Counted from the first letter of the stretch, positions 1-7,582 are shown. The stretch: DNA of 12,482 nt from Pseudomonadota bacterium (GCA_030672465.1 DAOVGJ010000039.1:1-12482); one strand, 5' to 3'. Program-made: numbers and translations. Notes: a model not told the origin generated them from the sequence alone.

Positions 1-1
1 T

Positions 2-205
2 ACCGTAATTACGAACGATAGCACTAAGGTTACAGAAGGGATCATGTCTGGAGTGGCCAGCTTGGACGCTGGGGCTTGGTTCAACCGTGATTTTCAAGGA
101 CTCGACCATGGTGGCTGCGTTAATGTCGTAACCAGAGATGCAATGTCCCCCGGCGGTTCGTTTGCCTGCAACAGTTGTCTCGTTCAAATAAAAGTCGAGA
201 GATAA
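2..205 (+). CDS. Molybdopterin oxidoreductase, C-terminal end only (DMSO reductase family)
   Basis: This is an open frame entering from the left edge and ending at TAA 203-205. Its ~67 residues match the end of the molybdopterin-dinucleotide-binding domain of DmsA/BisC-type oxidoreductases. The pattern seen is GVASLDAGAWFNRDFQG followed by GGCVNVVTRDAMSPGG and a hydrophobic tail ending LVQIKVER, which parallels the family pattern 'GVV-GAW-..-GG-NVLT-..-SP-..-LVQV'. The family transfers oxygen atoms or oxidises substrates with a bis-MGD cofactor. This end cannot tell which substrate is used (DMSO, TMAO, tetrathionate, or a hydratase or hydroxylase relative). The Mo-ligand and Fe-S regions lie outside the window. 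No DmsB-like iron-sulfur subunit follows it, and it converges on the minus-strand acyl-CoA operon. The family call is fairly secure; the function is not. Confidence 0.8.
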   Translation, partial: TVITNDSTKVTEGIMSGVASLDAGAWFNRDFQGLDHGGCVNVVTRDAMSPGGSFACNSCLVQIKVER

Positions 206-206
206 G

Positions 207-257
207 TGATTGGATATGGTGAGTAGTGGATTACACGCTCCTTTTTCCATATCATCA
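207..257. repeat. Imperfect inverted repeat just after the oxidoreductase stop
   Basis: TGAT-TG-GATATGG at 207-219 can pair with CCATATC-ATCA at 247-257. This gives an 11-bp stem with a 2-nt bulge and a 27-nt loop, starting 2 nt after the TAA. The position suits a transcript-end structure. The loop is long, however, and no T-run follows the stem on the plus strand, so it is not a classical intrinsic terminator. Confidence 0.3.
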
Positions 258-566
258 GGGTGAAGATTTCAAGATGAAACCTTATACCGGCTACCTTTCC
301 CAGTTCCGTTTATTTGCGTTCCTATAATCAGAGAAATGACGGAAGTCGGTCTGCGGGTAATCCAGCAGGGGGACGGGAAAATAGATTTATACGAAAGTTC
401 GATGGAAAACTCCGCTATCCAAGCACCAAAGCGAAGAGACTAGGGTGTTCTCGCCTAAAAATATCATTTGCCACGGAATCGATGGCTGCAAAAACAATCC
501 CCTTAATAAAGTCGGGAAACTCATTAATATGATTCCAGTGCCGTGATTTATAGGTATCAGGAGGGG
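258..566. other. Gene-poor stretch between convergent genes
   Basis: I find no convincing gene here. Short open frames of 40-57 codons occur on both strands, one on plus ending near 438 and one on minus from about 560 to 435. Several look protein-like, but they overlap each other, lack start signals and match no family I know. A plus-strand frame at 314-532 has a basic, low-information composition and no clear ribosome-binding site. Relics of decayed genes are possible. No strong hairpin-plus-T-run terminator for either converging unit was seen. Confidence 0.4.
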
Positions 567-2072
567 CTATTTGAGGAGGTATTTCCGTATCTTCCCACCG
601 GCCGTTTTGGGGAGCTTGTCAACGAAATGGACGAATTTTGGGATCTTATATTTTGCGATCTTGTCCCTGCAGAAGTCGATGGCCTCCTGTTGAGTCATGG
701 CCTGACCTTCTTTCAGGACGATGAAGGCCTTTCCGACCTCCCCCCACTTCGGGTTGGGACTACCAATAACCGCTACATCGGTTACCGTTGGATGCTCGAG
801 GTAGATCTTCTCGATCTCCGCTGGATAGACATTCATCCCTCCACTGATGAACATATCCTTCTTCCTATCCTTAATGTAGACGAAACCTTCGTCATCGATG
901 GTTGCCAGATCTCCAGTATAGAGCCATCCGTTCCGTATCGTCTTTTCGGTCAGCCGGAGGTTATTCCAGTAGCCGTCCATGATGATGGGCCCCCTGACGC
1001 TAATCTCTCCCACTTCTCCCGGTCGAATATCCTCCTCTTTTTTGTTGACGATCCTCATCTCGCCGTGGAGGACGGATCGGCCCACAGAGCCCATTTTACG
1101 GACCGCATCCTCCTTGCCAAGCCAGGTGACCGTCGACGTTTCCGTGAGACCAAAGATCTGGCAGATGGTGATATCCCGTTGTTGGTATTCGTTTAACAAG
1201 GAGATAGGTATTCTCTCTCCCCCCGTATAGCATACCCTTAGAGAGGTCAGGTCATATTGAGAAATGTCACACTCTTCAAGGATCATCCTATACATGGTTG
1301 CGGCGGCCTCAAGAATGGTTACCCTGTATTTCTCTATGGCTTCCAGGACAGCTTTGGGATTGAAGTGCCTTTGTAGGATTACTGTCCCCCCCTTATAGAG
1401 CATGGGAAAGCACTCAACCAGCAATCCTCCTGAGTTGAAGAGGGACCGCGTAACCAGGAAGATATCCCCGGGGGTTAGGCCGTAGTAGATGTTGGCATTG
1501 AGGACATTGAAGAATGTCTTCCGATGTGAAAGAAGGGCTCCCTTTGAAGCCCCCGTCGTCCCGGAGGTATACATGATCATCTGGGGATCTTCCAGCGTTA
1601 CTTCACCCTTCACGTTGGGTTCGTCGGCGGGATAATCGCTCAGGGTTTTTTCGTAGTGGATTGACCAGGGAGGTATGTTTTCCCCCACGCAGATATAATT
1701 CTTTCCCTTTACCGGAATATCGGGCCCGATGGCCCCCACCCTCTCCTCGAAATCCTCCCCGAAGAGGAGGGTTTCTGAACCGCTATCGCTTATTATGGAG
1801 GTCAATTCGGATTTGGCGAGCCTGAAATTCAGGGGGATGATAATCGCCCCCACTTTGGCCAAGGCTGTGTATATCTCGATGTATTGGGGACAATTGTACA
1901 GTAGTGTAGCAACTCGATCCCCCCTTTGAACCCCCAGATCAATCAAAAAATTCGCAAGACGGTTTGCCCTTTCATTCAGGGCCCGGTAGTTCCACTCCAC
2001 GTCCTCGAATATGATGGCGGTTTTTTGAGGGGAAATGAGGCCCCATTTCCTAATCCAATCCCCTATGGTCAT
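567..2072 (-). CDS. AMP-forming acyl-CoA synthetase (ANL superfamily)
   Basis: The gene encodes 501 aa, the usual length. It would activate a carboxylic acid to its acyl-CoA through an acyl-adenylate, in the cytosol. Visible ANL motifs are the phosphate-binding loop YTSGTTGASKG (168-178), GLTET (308-312), YTGDL (385-389), the hinge KDRKKD (401-406), the segment GGMNVYPAEIE, and the C-terminal catalytic lysine in GGKIRK (K494). All catalytic parts are present, so it should be active. ATG 2072 is preceded by GGAG at 6 nt. It is the last gene of the mutase operon, 66 nt after the thiolase, and probably supplies the CoA ester for that pathway. The sequence resembles medium-chain or aromatic acyl-CoA ligases, but the substrate cannot be assigned. 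A 2,3-diphosphate-type or luciferase-like role is unlikely in this context. Confidence 0.93.
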   Translation of the reverse strand: MTIGDWIRKWGLISPQKTAIIFEDVEWNYRALNERANRLANFLIDLGVQRGDRVATLLYNCPQYIEIYTALAKVGAIIIPLNFRLAKSELTSIISDSGSETLLFGEDFEERVGAIGPDIPVKGKNYICVGENIPPWSIHYEKTLSDYPADEPNVKGEVTLEDPQMIMYTSGTTGASKGALLSHRKTFFNVLNANIYYGLTPGDIFLVTRSLFNSGGLLVECFPMLYKGGTVILQRHFNPKAVLEAIEKYRVTILEAAATMYRMILEECDISQYDLTSLRVCYTGGERIPISLLNEYQQRDITICQIFGLTETSTVTWLGKEDAVRKMGSVGRSVLHGEMRIVNKKEEDIRPGEVGEISVRGPIIMDGYWNNLRLTEKTIRNGWLYTGDLATIDDEGFVYIKDRKKDMFISGGMNVYPAEIEKIYLEHPTVTDVAVIGSPNPKWGEVGKAFIVLKEGQAMTQQEAIDFCRDKIAKYKIPKFVHFVDKLPKTAGGKIRKYLLK

Positions 2073-2138
2073 CGAAGGCTCCGGGAGATAAGTATCATCC
2101 CTCCATCTTTCCCCTCATCTCTCGGGTACTGATGGATT

Positions 2139-3329
2139 TTATGGGGCGCCCAGAATGGTGAGAGAGGTGATGGCGCAGGGGCCGCCTATGTTATGGGCAA
2201 GGCCTATTTTGGCGTTCTTGACCTGTCTTTCCCCCACCTTGCCCTGGAGATGTCTGGTAATCTCAAATATCATCCTGATGCCCGATGCTCCAACGGGATG
2301 ACCGCAGCTTTCAAGGCCCCCGCTGATGTTCACCGGCAGATCCCCTTCGGCCGTCGACCTTCCCTCCTCGATGAAATACTTCCCCTCGCCCTCCTTGCAG
2401 AACCCCAGATCTTCGTAGACGATCAATTCAACGGGGGCGAAGCAGTCATGGACCTCTGCCATATCGATCTCGTTGACGGGATCCTTAATTCCTGCCATCC
2501 CATAAGCCCTCTGGGCAGCCAGTCTTGTGGAGGGGAAATGGGAGAAGTCATACCGTGGGTCGAAGAAGGGGAGATCCCATCCGGAGTTGACAATGAGCTC
2601 CTGCGCCTTGACCAAAATATAGTCCTTGTTGAAGTTCTTGGCGTCCTCGGCCCTGACCAGAACTACAGCTGCCGCCCCATCGGTGGTAGGGCAGGAGCAC
2701 AAGAGATTGATGGGATAGGCGACCATGGACGATTTCAAAATGGTTTCCATGGGGATTTCCTGTCGATACTGGGCAATGGGATTTTTTACCCCATGCTTGT
2801 GATTCTTATGGGAGACCATACAGAAGTGTTCCAGCTTTGTTCCGTATTTCTCCATGTGACGGGTGGCGTAAACGGCAAATTGCCCCGCCGCCGTCTCCCC
2901 CTTTTGAAGGAACTGGTGTTGGGCGACCACCATCATCTTAACCAGGCTTTTCTGGGGCGGGCGATCCCTCTGTTTTTCGACTCCCGCCGCTAAGACGACG
3001 TCATTTACCCCGGAGAGCAGCCCCAGACACGCCTCCCTGAAGGCGTTACCCCCTGAGGCGCAGAAGTTGGAAACCCGGGTGATGGGGATATCGAAGAGGC
3101 CCACTGGTTCGGCGAGATCCATGCCCGATCTTCCCTTCATGCCGCTTCCGTCTACGAATGCCGTGGATAGCCATGCCCCATCGATACCCTCTGGACCAAC
3201 CCCCGCCTCTTCGAAGGCCTCGAAACAGGCCTCCGCCAGCATATCTCCGTAGCTCATATCGAAATTCTCGGCAAACCGGGTACACCCCGCGCCCACAATG
3301 GCTATTTTGTCCTTAAAGTCAACGCTCAT
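2139..3329 (-). CDS. SCPx-type/archaeal-type thiolase (acyl-CoA acetyltransferase)
   Basis: A 396-aa thiolase of the SCP-X/archaeal branch, which cleaves 3-oxoacyl-CoA with CoA or runs the reverse Claisen condensation. The nucleophile is Cys90 in NFCASGGNAF. VHDCF (293-297), GHPVGASG (His344) and HNIGGP (379-384) supply the other active-site elements, and none is missing. ATG 3329 follows a strong GGAGGAG. It lies 75 nt after the HMGCS-like/DUF35 gene and 66 nt before the acyl-CoA synthetase. Thiolases of this branch usually work with a DUF35 Zn-ribbon/OB protein, as in archaeal thiolase-HMGCS complexes and the BbsAB benzoylsuccinyl-CoA thiolase. Here the only DUF35 domain is the one fused to the preceding protein, which I infer to be its partner. 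The chain specificity is unknown. The context suggests a degradative role rather than mevalonate synthesis. Confidence 0.93.
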   Translation of the reverse strand: MSVDFKDKIAIVGAGCTRFAENFDMSYGDMLAEACFEAFEEAGVGPEGIDGAWLSTAFVDGSGMKGRSGMDLAEPVGLFDIPITRVSNFCASGGNAFREACLGLLSGVNDVVLAAGVEKQRDRPPQKSLVKMMVVAQHQFLQKGETAAGQFAVYATRHMEKYGTKLEHFCMVSHKNHKHGVKNPIAQYRQEIPMETILKSSMVAYPINLLCSCPTTDGAAAVVLVRAEDAKNFNKDYILVKAQELIVNSGWDLPFFDPRYDFSHFPSTRLAAQRAYGMAGIKDPVNEIDMAEVHDCFAPVELIVYEDLGFCKEGEGKYFIEEGRSTAEGDLPVNISGGLESCGHPVGASGIRMIFEITRHLQGKVGERQVKNAKIGLAHNIGGPCAITSLTILGAP

Positions 3330-3404
3330 GACTCCTCCATGTACACCGTATCCGTAACCTTAAGTGTATAGAGTTAACCTCATAGATCCGCACACGGACA
3401 CGCA

Positions 3405-4817
3405 TCACGTATAGATGGGTTTGCATTTCCAGTAATAGTGGGGCAAATCGAGGGCTTCGTGATATTTCCTGACGGTCATTTCCACTGGCATCCCGATCTT
3501 GACGATCCCCGGGTCCGAACAATCCGTCATCTGGCAATAGACCCTTCCTCCACCCTCGAGGTCTATAACGGCAAGGGTTGTCGGAGGTTCCGGAGAAGGA
3601 TAGTACCATTCCTGGGTGAAGGTGAATACGACCCCCCTTCGCGCAAGCCTCATATTCTCAAACTGATCCTTCTTTCGACAGTTGGGGCAAACCCGTAAGG
3701 CCAGGGTGGTGATATATCCACAATTCCGACATTTTCCCCCCAAGAGCCTCGAAAACCGGTCCCTTTCCCGAAAGAAGGCCGATATGGAGGAATAATAATC
3801 CTGGAACTCCGTCTCAAAGGTCTTCGTGAAGGCGAGATATTTGGTATAGCTGGATATTAATTCCTTTCGGTCCAATAGGGCGTTGAAACCATCCTGCTCC
3901 TGAAATTCCGGCAAGGCATCCGTGGCCTCGAAGATGAGGACATCGCTGCCGTCCCCGTAGCTTGCCAGAAGGATCTTATCCCCGGGCTTGACCCCTTGCA
4001 AAGCTGCCACGAGCATTACGAGGGGATGGGCCGTTCCGAGGGACCCGGTAACACCGAGGAGGGAATCTTGCACCTGGGTCTCCGAGTCGAATCCAAACTT
4101 CCTCATCAGGGCCTGATGGCTCCTGATGTCCGGTGCATCCACCACGACTTTGGCGAAATCAGCGGGCTTGTATTGAGTTTCTTTCAGGATATTCCCTATG
4201 GACGACTCCATTATGCGGGCGTAGCCCATCACCTGGGGAAACCGGATATCCTCGTATTTCACGTAGCGGTCATCGGCTCGACGCCAGAAGTGGGTAAGCT
4301 CATCGGAGTAGCAGTAGTGATGGAGGAGGTTTAAGAGGACATTCTCTCTCCCAATAGCCAGTGCTGCCGCGCCATCTCCCCATGCTGCCTCATTGAAGCC
4401 ACCCGGGATTTCCAGGCGGCCACAATCCGATGCAACTACAAGGGCACTATCGAGGGAGCCCGCCTTCACGGTCTCTATGGCGGCCAGAAGGGCACTCGTT
4501 CCCGATCTGAGGGAATGGCCGATATCGAGGGTACGGGCCTCTGGGGAGAGGTTGAGGATCATGGCCATTTCAGTTGAGGCCAATTTCTCCTTAAAGGGAG
4601 CCGTGGTGGAGGCGAAGTATAGGGCCTCCGCCTTTTCGATGCTGTCTCCCAAAAGGCAATGATACACGGCGGAGAGTCCCATGGTGAGGCTATCCTCATC
4701 GAAATAGCCGACTACCTTCTCCCCTCGACCTCCTGGCCTTCCCCATGCCTCGTTAATCATCCTTGCAGCTAACCGATACCGCGGGAGGTACGCCCCGTAA
4801 GCCGCTATCCCAATCAT
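3405..4817 (-). CDS. HMG-CoA-synthase-like protein fused to a DUF35 Zn-ribbon/OB domain, catalytic residues lost
   Basis: A 470-aa two-domain protein. Residues 1-~300 have the thiolase-fold pattern of HMG-CoA synthase (IGIAAYGAYLPRYRL start, GDGAAALAIG, SYGDGSDV near 287-293). Residues ~335-470 form a DUF35 domain with a rubredoxin-like Zn ribbon C363-x2-C366-x10-C377-x2-C380 and then an OB fold. By alignment from memory, the catalytic Cys is replaced by Leu103 (SLRSGT), the His by Asp227 (VVDAPD), and the Glu region reads ASTTAP. It therefore probably does not perform the HMG-CoA synthase reaction and more likely scaffolds or presents substrate to the adjacent thiolase. I chose ATG 4817 because GGGGAGGAAGGAG abuts it and the conserved fold starts there. 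An in-frame GTG at 4877 would add 20 unlikely residues. It follows the mutase large subunit by 65 nt. Confidence 0.85.
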   Translation of the reverse strand: MIGIAAYGAYLPRYRLAARMINEAWGRPGGRGEKVVGYFDEDSLTMGLSAVYHCLLGDSIEKAEALYFASTTAPFKEKLASTEMAMILNLSPEARTLDIGHSLRSGTSALLAAIETVKAGSLDSALVVASDCGRLEIPGGFNEAAWGDGAAALAIGRENVLLNLLHHYCYSDELTHFWRRADDRYVKYEDIRFPQVMGYARIMESSIGNILKETQYKPADFAKVVVDAPDIRSHQALMRKFGFDSETQVQDSLLGVTGSLGTAHPLVMLVAALQGVKPGDKILLASYGDGSDVLIFEATDALPEFQEQDGFNALLDRKELISSYTKYLAFTKTFETEFQDYYSSISAFFRERDRFSRLLGGKCRNCGYITTLALRVCPNCRKKDQFENMRLARRGVVFTFTQEWYYPSPEPPTTLAVIDLEGGGRVYCQMTDCSDPGIVKIGMPVEMTVRKYHEALDLPHYYWKCKPIYT

Positions 4818-4882
4818 CTCCTTCCTCCCCTTTCCATCCGTTTCACCGTATTCTGGCGGGGAACACACGGTGTGCACCCGGA

Positions 4883-6508
4883 TTAGAAAATGCTCGGCTC
4901 CTTGAACTCACCGTAAACCTCCCTGAATACCCGTGTCATTTCCCCCATGGTGGCATAAGCCTTGACTGATTCAAGGAGAGAAGGCATGACATTTTCCCCT
5001 CTCCTTACCGCCTTCTCCAGATCCCTTAGGGTTTGGACAACCTTCCTGTTATCCCTCGTTCTACGAACTTCCTTGAGGGATTTTATCTGCACCTCGGCTG
5101 CGGCCGGGTTATATTCATGCAGCTGAACTTCCTCTTCCTCTTCATCCTCCTTGTAGATGTTGACCCCTACTTTATGCACCTTTCCCTCTTGAAGGGCCTT
5201 CTCATAGAGGTAGGCCTGTTTGGCAACTTCCCTCTGGATGTAGCCCGTCTCCACAGCACGGGCCATCCCCCCTATCTCCTCAACCTTTCTCATCTCCTCA
5301 GTTATCCTCTCCTCCATCTGGCTCGTGAGGGATTCGATATAATAAGATCCTCCCAGGGGATCCACCGTATCCCTGAGACCCATCTCCTCCAGCAGGATCT
5401 CCATGGTTCGCAGCGATATGATGGCAGCTTGGGGGGTGGGAATGGTGTAGGCCTCATCATAGGAACAAAGAGCCATGGTCTGCGTACCGCTGAGGGCCGA
5501 GATGAGGGCATAATAAGCCCCCCTTACGATATTATTCAATGGCTGTTGCTTTGTCAGCCCTCCACCTCCTCCGCCGAAAAGCCCGCGCAGCCACATGGAC
5601 CGTGGATTTTTTGCCTTATACTTCTCCTTGAGCAATTTGGCCCAGAGCCTCCTGGCGGCCCTGAACTTTGCTACCTGCTCGAAGAAATTTCCGAAGATAT
5701 CCAGGTTAAAGGAGATCCTGGGGGCAAATTCGTCGATATCCAACCCCCTCTGGAGGACGTGATCGATATAGGTCATGGCGATCTCGAAGGCATAGGCGAT
5801 TTCCTGAGCCGGTGTGCATCCAGATTCCCGTATGTGGTATCCGCAGACGCTCACGGGATTCGTCCTGGGCATAACCTTTGCGGAGTATTCGATGGTATCG
5901 CCGATGAGGCGAATGGACGGCTCGACGGGAAAGATCCAGTTCCCCCTGCCAACCATCTCCTTTAATATGTCGTTCTGCGGTGTCGCGCTGATTTTGTCCA
6001 GGGCAAACTTATATCCTTCCGCCGTGGCCTGGTACATGGCGAGGGTGATGCTCGCAACGGCGTTAATGGTCAAGCCGGAGCCAATTCGATCGAGGGGTAT
6101 ATCCGCAAAGGCAATCTCGAAATCCCTCAGCGTGTCCACTGCCATGCCGACCCGACCCACCTCTCCTTCGGCAAGGGGATCATCGGAATCCAAGCCCAAT
6201 TGGGTGGGCAGATCGAAGGCCACGTTTAACCCCGTCTGGCCATGGGCGATGAGGAATTTGAACCGCTCATTGGTCTCATAGGGGGTGCCAAAGCCGGAAT
6301 ACTGACGCATGGTCCAAGGCCTTATCCGGTACATACCGGGGTGAATCCCCCTGGTGAATGGATATTCCCCGGGATTGCCCAGATCCTTTTCATAGTCCAA
6401 ATCCGCAAGGTCCTCTGGCCCGTAGACTGGCTTCACCGTTATTCCCGACTGGAGGATGACCTCCCCGATCTCCCCCTTTTCATTCTTGATATACGTAGCG
6501 ACGCCCAT
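4883..6508 (-). CDS. Cobalamin-dependent acyl-CoA mutase, large (TIM-barrel) subunit; methylmalonyl-CoA mutase family
   Basis: The 541-aa substrate-binding chain of a two-subunit adenosylcobalamin mutase; the B12 domain is encoded separately just upstream. Aligned from memory to Propionibacterium methylmalonyl-CoA mutase (offset 19), the carboxylate-binding Tyr89 is Tyr70 (WTMRQY), Arg207 is Arg188, His244 is His225 (GYHIRESG) and Arg283 is Arg264. This favours a substrate with a free carboxylate over isobutyryl-CoA (Phe/Gln) or 2-hydroxyisobutyryl-CoA (Ile/Gln). The loop that normally reads HxQTxG is LFGGGGGG (310-317), and the QSLHTN segment is QTMALC (343-348), so the pocket differs from true methylmalonyl-CoA mutase. 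An acidic linker (EDEEEEE) lies near residue 460. ATG 6508 follows GGGAGGAG at 7 nt. No MeaB-type chaperone or epimerase gene is nearby. The family is certain, the substrate is not. Confidence 0.92.
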   Translation of the reverse strand: MGVATYIKNEKGEIGEVILQSGITVKPVYGPEDLADLDYEKDLGNPGEYPFTRGIHPGMYRIRPWTMRQYSGFGTPYETNERFKFLIAHGQTGLNVAFDLPTQLGLDSDDPLAEGEVGRVGMAVDTLRDFEIAFADIPLDRIGSGLTINAVASITLAMYQATAEGYKFALDKISATPQNDILKEMVGRGNWIFPVEPSIRLIGDTIEYSAKVMPRTNPVSVCGYHIRESGCTPAQEIAYAFEIAMTYIDHVLQRGLDIDEFAPRISFNLDIFGNFFEQVAKFRAARRLWAKLLKEKYKAKNPRSMWLRGLFGGGGGGLTKQQPLNNIVRGAYYALISALSGTQTMALCSYDEAYTIPTPQAAIISLRTMEILLEEMGLRDTVDPLGGSYYIESLTSQMEERITEEMRKVEEIGGMARAVETGYIQREVAKQAYLYEKALQEGKVHKVGVNIYKEDEEEEEVQLHEYNPAAAEVQIKSLKEVRRTRDNRKVVQTLRDLEKAVRRGENVMPSLLESVKAYATMGEMTRVFREVYGEFKEPSIF

Positions 6509-6569
6509 GGTGATACTCCTCCCTAAATTGCCTCCCGGGAACTTCCTTCTTTATGGGTCGAGGGTGATC

Positions 6570-6965
6570 CTATTTCACGCTTTCCCGGATAAATCGGATG
6601 GGTTCGGCAAAGGGGGTGCCTCCGGGAAATACTCCCTTTATTCCCATACCCTTCAATTTTTGGATATCCCTCTTGGGGATAACCCCGCCAACCACGACCA
6701 GGATATCGGAGAGGTCTTCCTCCCTCATTCTCCCCATCAATTTCTCACAGAGGGGTATGTGCGCTCCAGAGAGAATGGATAGGCCAATGACATCCACGTC
6801 CTCCTGGATGGCAGTATTGAGGATTTGATCTATGGTTTGGTGTAACCCCGTATAGACCACCTCCATTCCGGCATCCCTTAACGCCTGAGCAATCACCTTA
6901 GCTCCCCTGTCGTGTCCATCGAGCCCGGGTTTAGCCACCAATACCCTTATCCTTTTGTCTTTCAC
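6570..6965 (-). CDS. Cobalamin-dependent acyl-CoA mutase, small (B12-binding) subunit
   Basis: A 131-aa stand-alone cobalamin-binding domain. It carries the base-off/His-on signature DGHDRG (Asp16, His18 as lower cobalt ligand), then SILSG and VVGGVIP, which line the nucleotide tail. It should assemble with the large subunit encoded 61 nt downstream. The usual order in two-subunit mutases is often large then small, and here it is reversed. The start is GTG 6965, supported by TAGGAGGAAGG ending 5 nt upstream; no ATG fits the conserved beginning RVLVAKPGLDGHD. It is the first gene of the operon, about 115 nt behind the predicted promoter. The length is normal for the family and nothing is missing. 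Confidence 0.93.
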   Translation of the reverse strand: MKDKRIRVLVAKPGLDGHDRGAKVIAQALRDAGMEVVYTGLHQTIDQILNTAIQEDVDVIGLSILSGAHIPLCEKLMGRMREEDLSDILVVVGGVIPKRDIQKLKGMGIKGVFPGGTPFAEPIRFIRESVK

Positions 6966-7085
6966 AGGGCCTTCCTCCTAACTCACTGCCAATGAGACGG
7001 TCCCCTTCCCGAGCTCCGTCAGTACAATCTTCTTCCTCCGCAGGATGTGTCTCCTTACCAATTTGTATCCAAAAATCTTGCCCCC

Positions 7086-7115
7086 ACTATACGGGACAGC
7101 CCCGATCGATGTCAA
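7086..7115 (-). promoter_or_regulatory. Predicted sigma70-type promoter of the mutase operon
   Basis: On the minus strand, a perfect -35 TTGACA (7115-7110) is followed after 18 nt by TATAGT (7091-7086), five of six matches to the -10 consensus. Transcription would start near 7079, leaving a leader of about 115 nt before GTG 6965. The spacer holds a short inverted repeat, CGGG-GCTGT-CCCG (7104-7092), that might be an operator, though 4-bp arms are weak evidence. No B12-box (cobalamin riboswitch) pattern was seen in the leader. It is prediction only, but the position directly upstream of the first gene of the operon supports it. Confidence 0.55.
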
Positions 7116-7291
7116 GGAAATTTTGGGAGATCTCTTTGGGATTCACCGAAGGGGATTTCTCATCCCATGGGCTTCACTCACAAATTCCGTTCCGTATGTT
7201 GAGCACTAAGGTGCGTAGAGCTTCCAGAAGGTAGGAAAATACAGGGCCTGTTTGTGAATACTCATGATAAGGAGAAGAGCGTTGAGGCAGT
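7116..7291. other. Intergenic stretch between E2 relic and mutase promoter
   Basis: No gene is identified. One minus-strand frame reads as protein-like for about 90 codons but is cut by stops and matches no family I know. A small inverted repeat (GGGAT-gagaa-ATCCC on the minus strand, near 7155-7169) lacks a T-run, so no terminator is called. Confidence 0.3.
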
Positions 7292-7540
7292 TCAGGAAAG
7301 CAGAAAATAGGGGTTCTCCAGCAACTCCTTAACCCGCTGGAGAAACTGCGCTGCAGTAGCCCCGTCGACGATCCGATGATCCAAAGATAACGTCAGCCAT
7401 GCAATAGGTTTGATTTGAACCTCTCCCTCTTCAACCACGGGCTTTTCAACAGTCCTGCCCACCCCGAGGATGGAACATTCGGGGGGGTTGATGATGGCAT
7501 TAAACGTATCGATCCCAAACATCCCCAGGTTGTGCTTCAA
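7292..7540 (-). pseudogene. E2 (dihydrolipoamide acyltransferase) C-terminal fragment
   Basis: An 82-codon open frame equal to only the last fifth of an E2 acyltransferase. It begins inside the catalytic domain (NLGMFGID.FNAIINPPE) and ends at a normal E2 C-terminus. The catalytic DHRIVDG is present. The lipoyl domain, the E1/E3-binding domain and the first two-thirds of the catalytic domain are absent. By hand alignment it shares about 49 of 79 residues (~60%) with the C-terminus of the full E2 at 9305-10501, so it is not a recent duplicate but the relic of a different E2. The only start is a TTG with no credible ribosome-binding site, and homology stops abruptly near 7531. It directly follows the broken lipB, which suggests a deletion that joined two decaying genes. 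A functional small protein is unlikely. Confidence 0.8.
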
Positions 7541-7582
7541 GACTAATGAAACCTTTTAAGGATCTTCTCATACCGTTTTGTG

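Noticed and set aside
314..532. 72-codon plus-strand frame in the convergent gap
   Set aside because: Low-information basic sequence, no family match and no good ribosome-binding site. Competing frames in the same region look equally plausible.
435..560. Minus-strand protein-like frame beyond the acyl-CoA synthetase stop (contains NEFPDFIKGIVFAAIDSV)
   Set aside because: It has a natural-looking composition but no start and no recognised family, and an overlapping frame on the other strand looks just as good. It may be a relic; not called.
543..1196. Long plus-strand open frame opposite the acyl-CoA synthetase
   Set aside because: It is antisense to a gene with every ANL motif. Its own translation matches nothing and has no ribosome-binding site.
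2193..2993. 266-codon plus-strand frame opposite the thiolase
   Set aside because: It overlaps the thiolase motifs antisense; a shadow of high-G+C codon bias.
4815..4877. Start of the HMGCS-like gene at GTG 4877
   Set aside because: The extra 20 residues are not part of the fold, while ATG 4817 has a strong ribosome-binding site next to it.
5033..5965. 310-codon plus-strand frame opposite the mutase large subunit
   Set aside because: It is antisense to clear mutase motifs, and its composition is typical of a shadow frame.
4883..6508. Isobutyryl-CoA or 2-hydroxyisobutyryl-CoA mutase assignment
   Set aside because: Those enzymes have Phe/Gln or Ile/Gln at the two diagnostic positions; this protein has Tyr70 and Arg188.
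6966..7085. Cobalamin riboswitch upstream of the B12-dependent mutase
   Set aside because: No B12-box-like segment is visible, and the ~115-nt leader is too short for a full cobalamin riboswitch.
6976..7260. Protein-like minus-strand frames in the mutase leader (for example PKEISQNFLDIDRGCPV, and another ending GKGTVSLAVS)
   Set aside because: They are interrupted by stops, have no family match and overlap the predicted promoter. A leader peptide or old relic cannot be told from chance.
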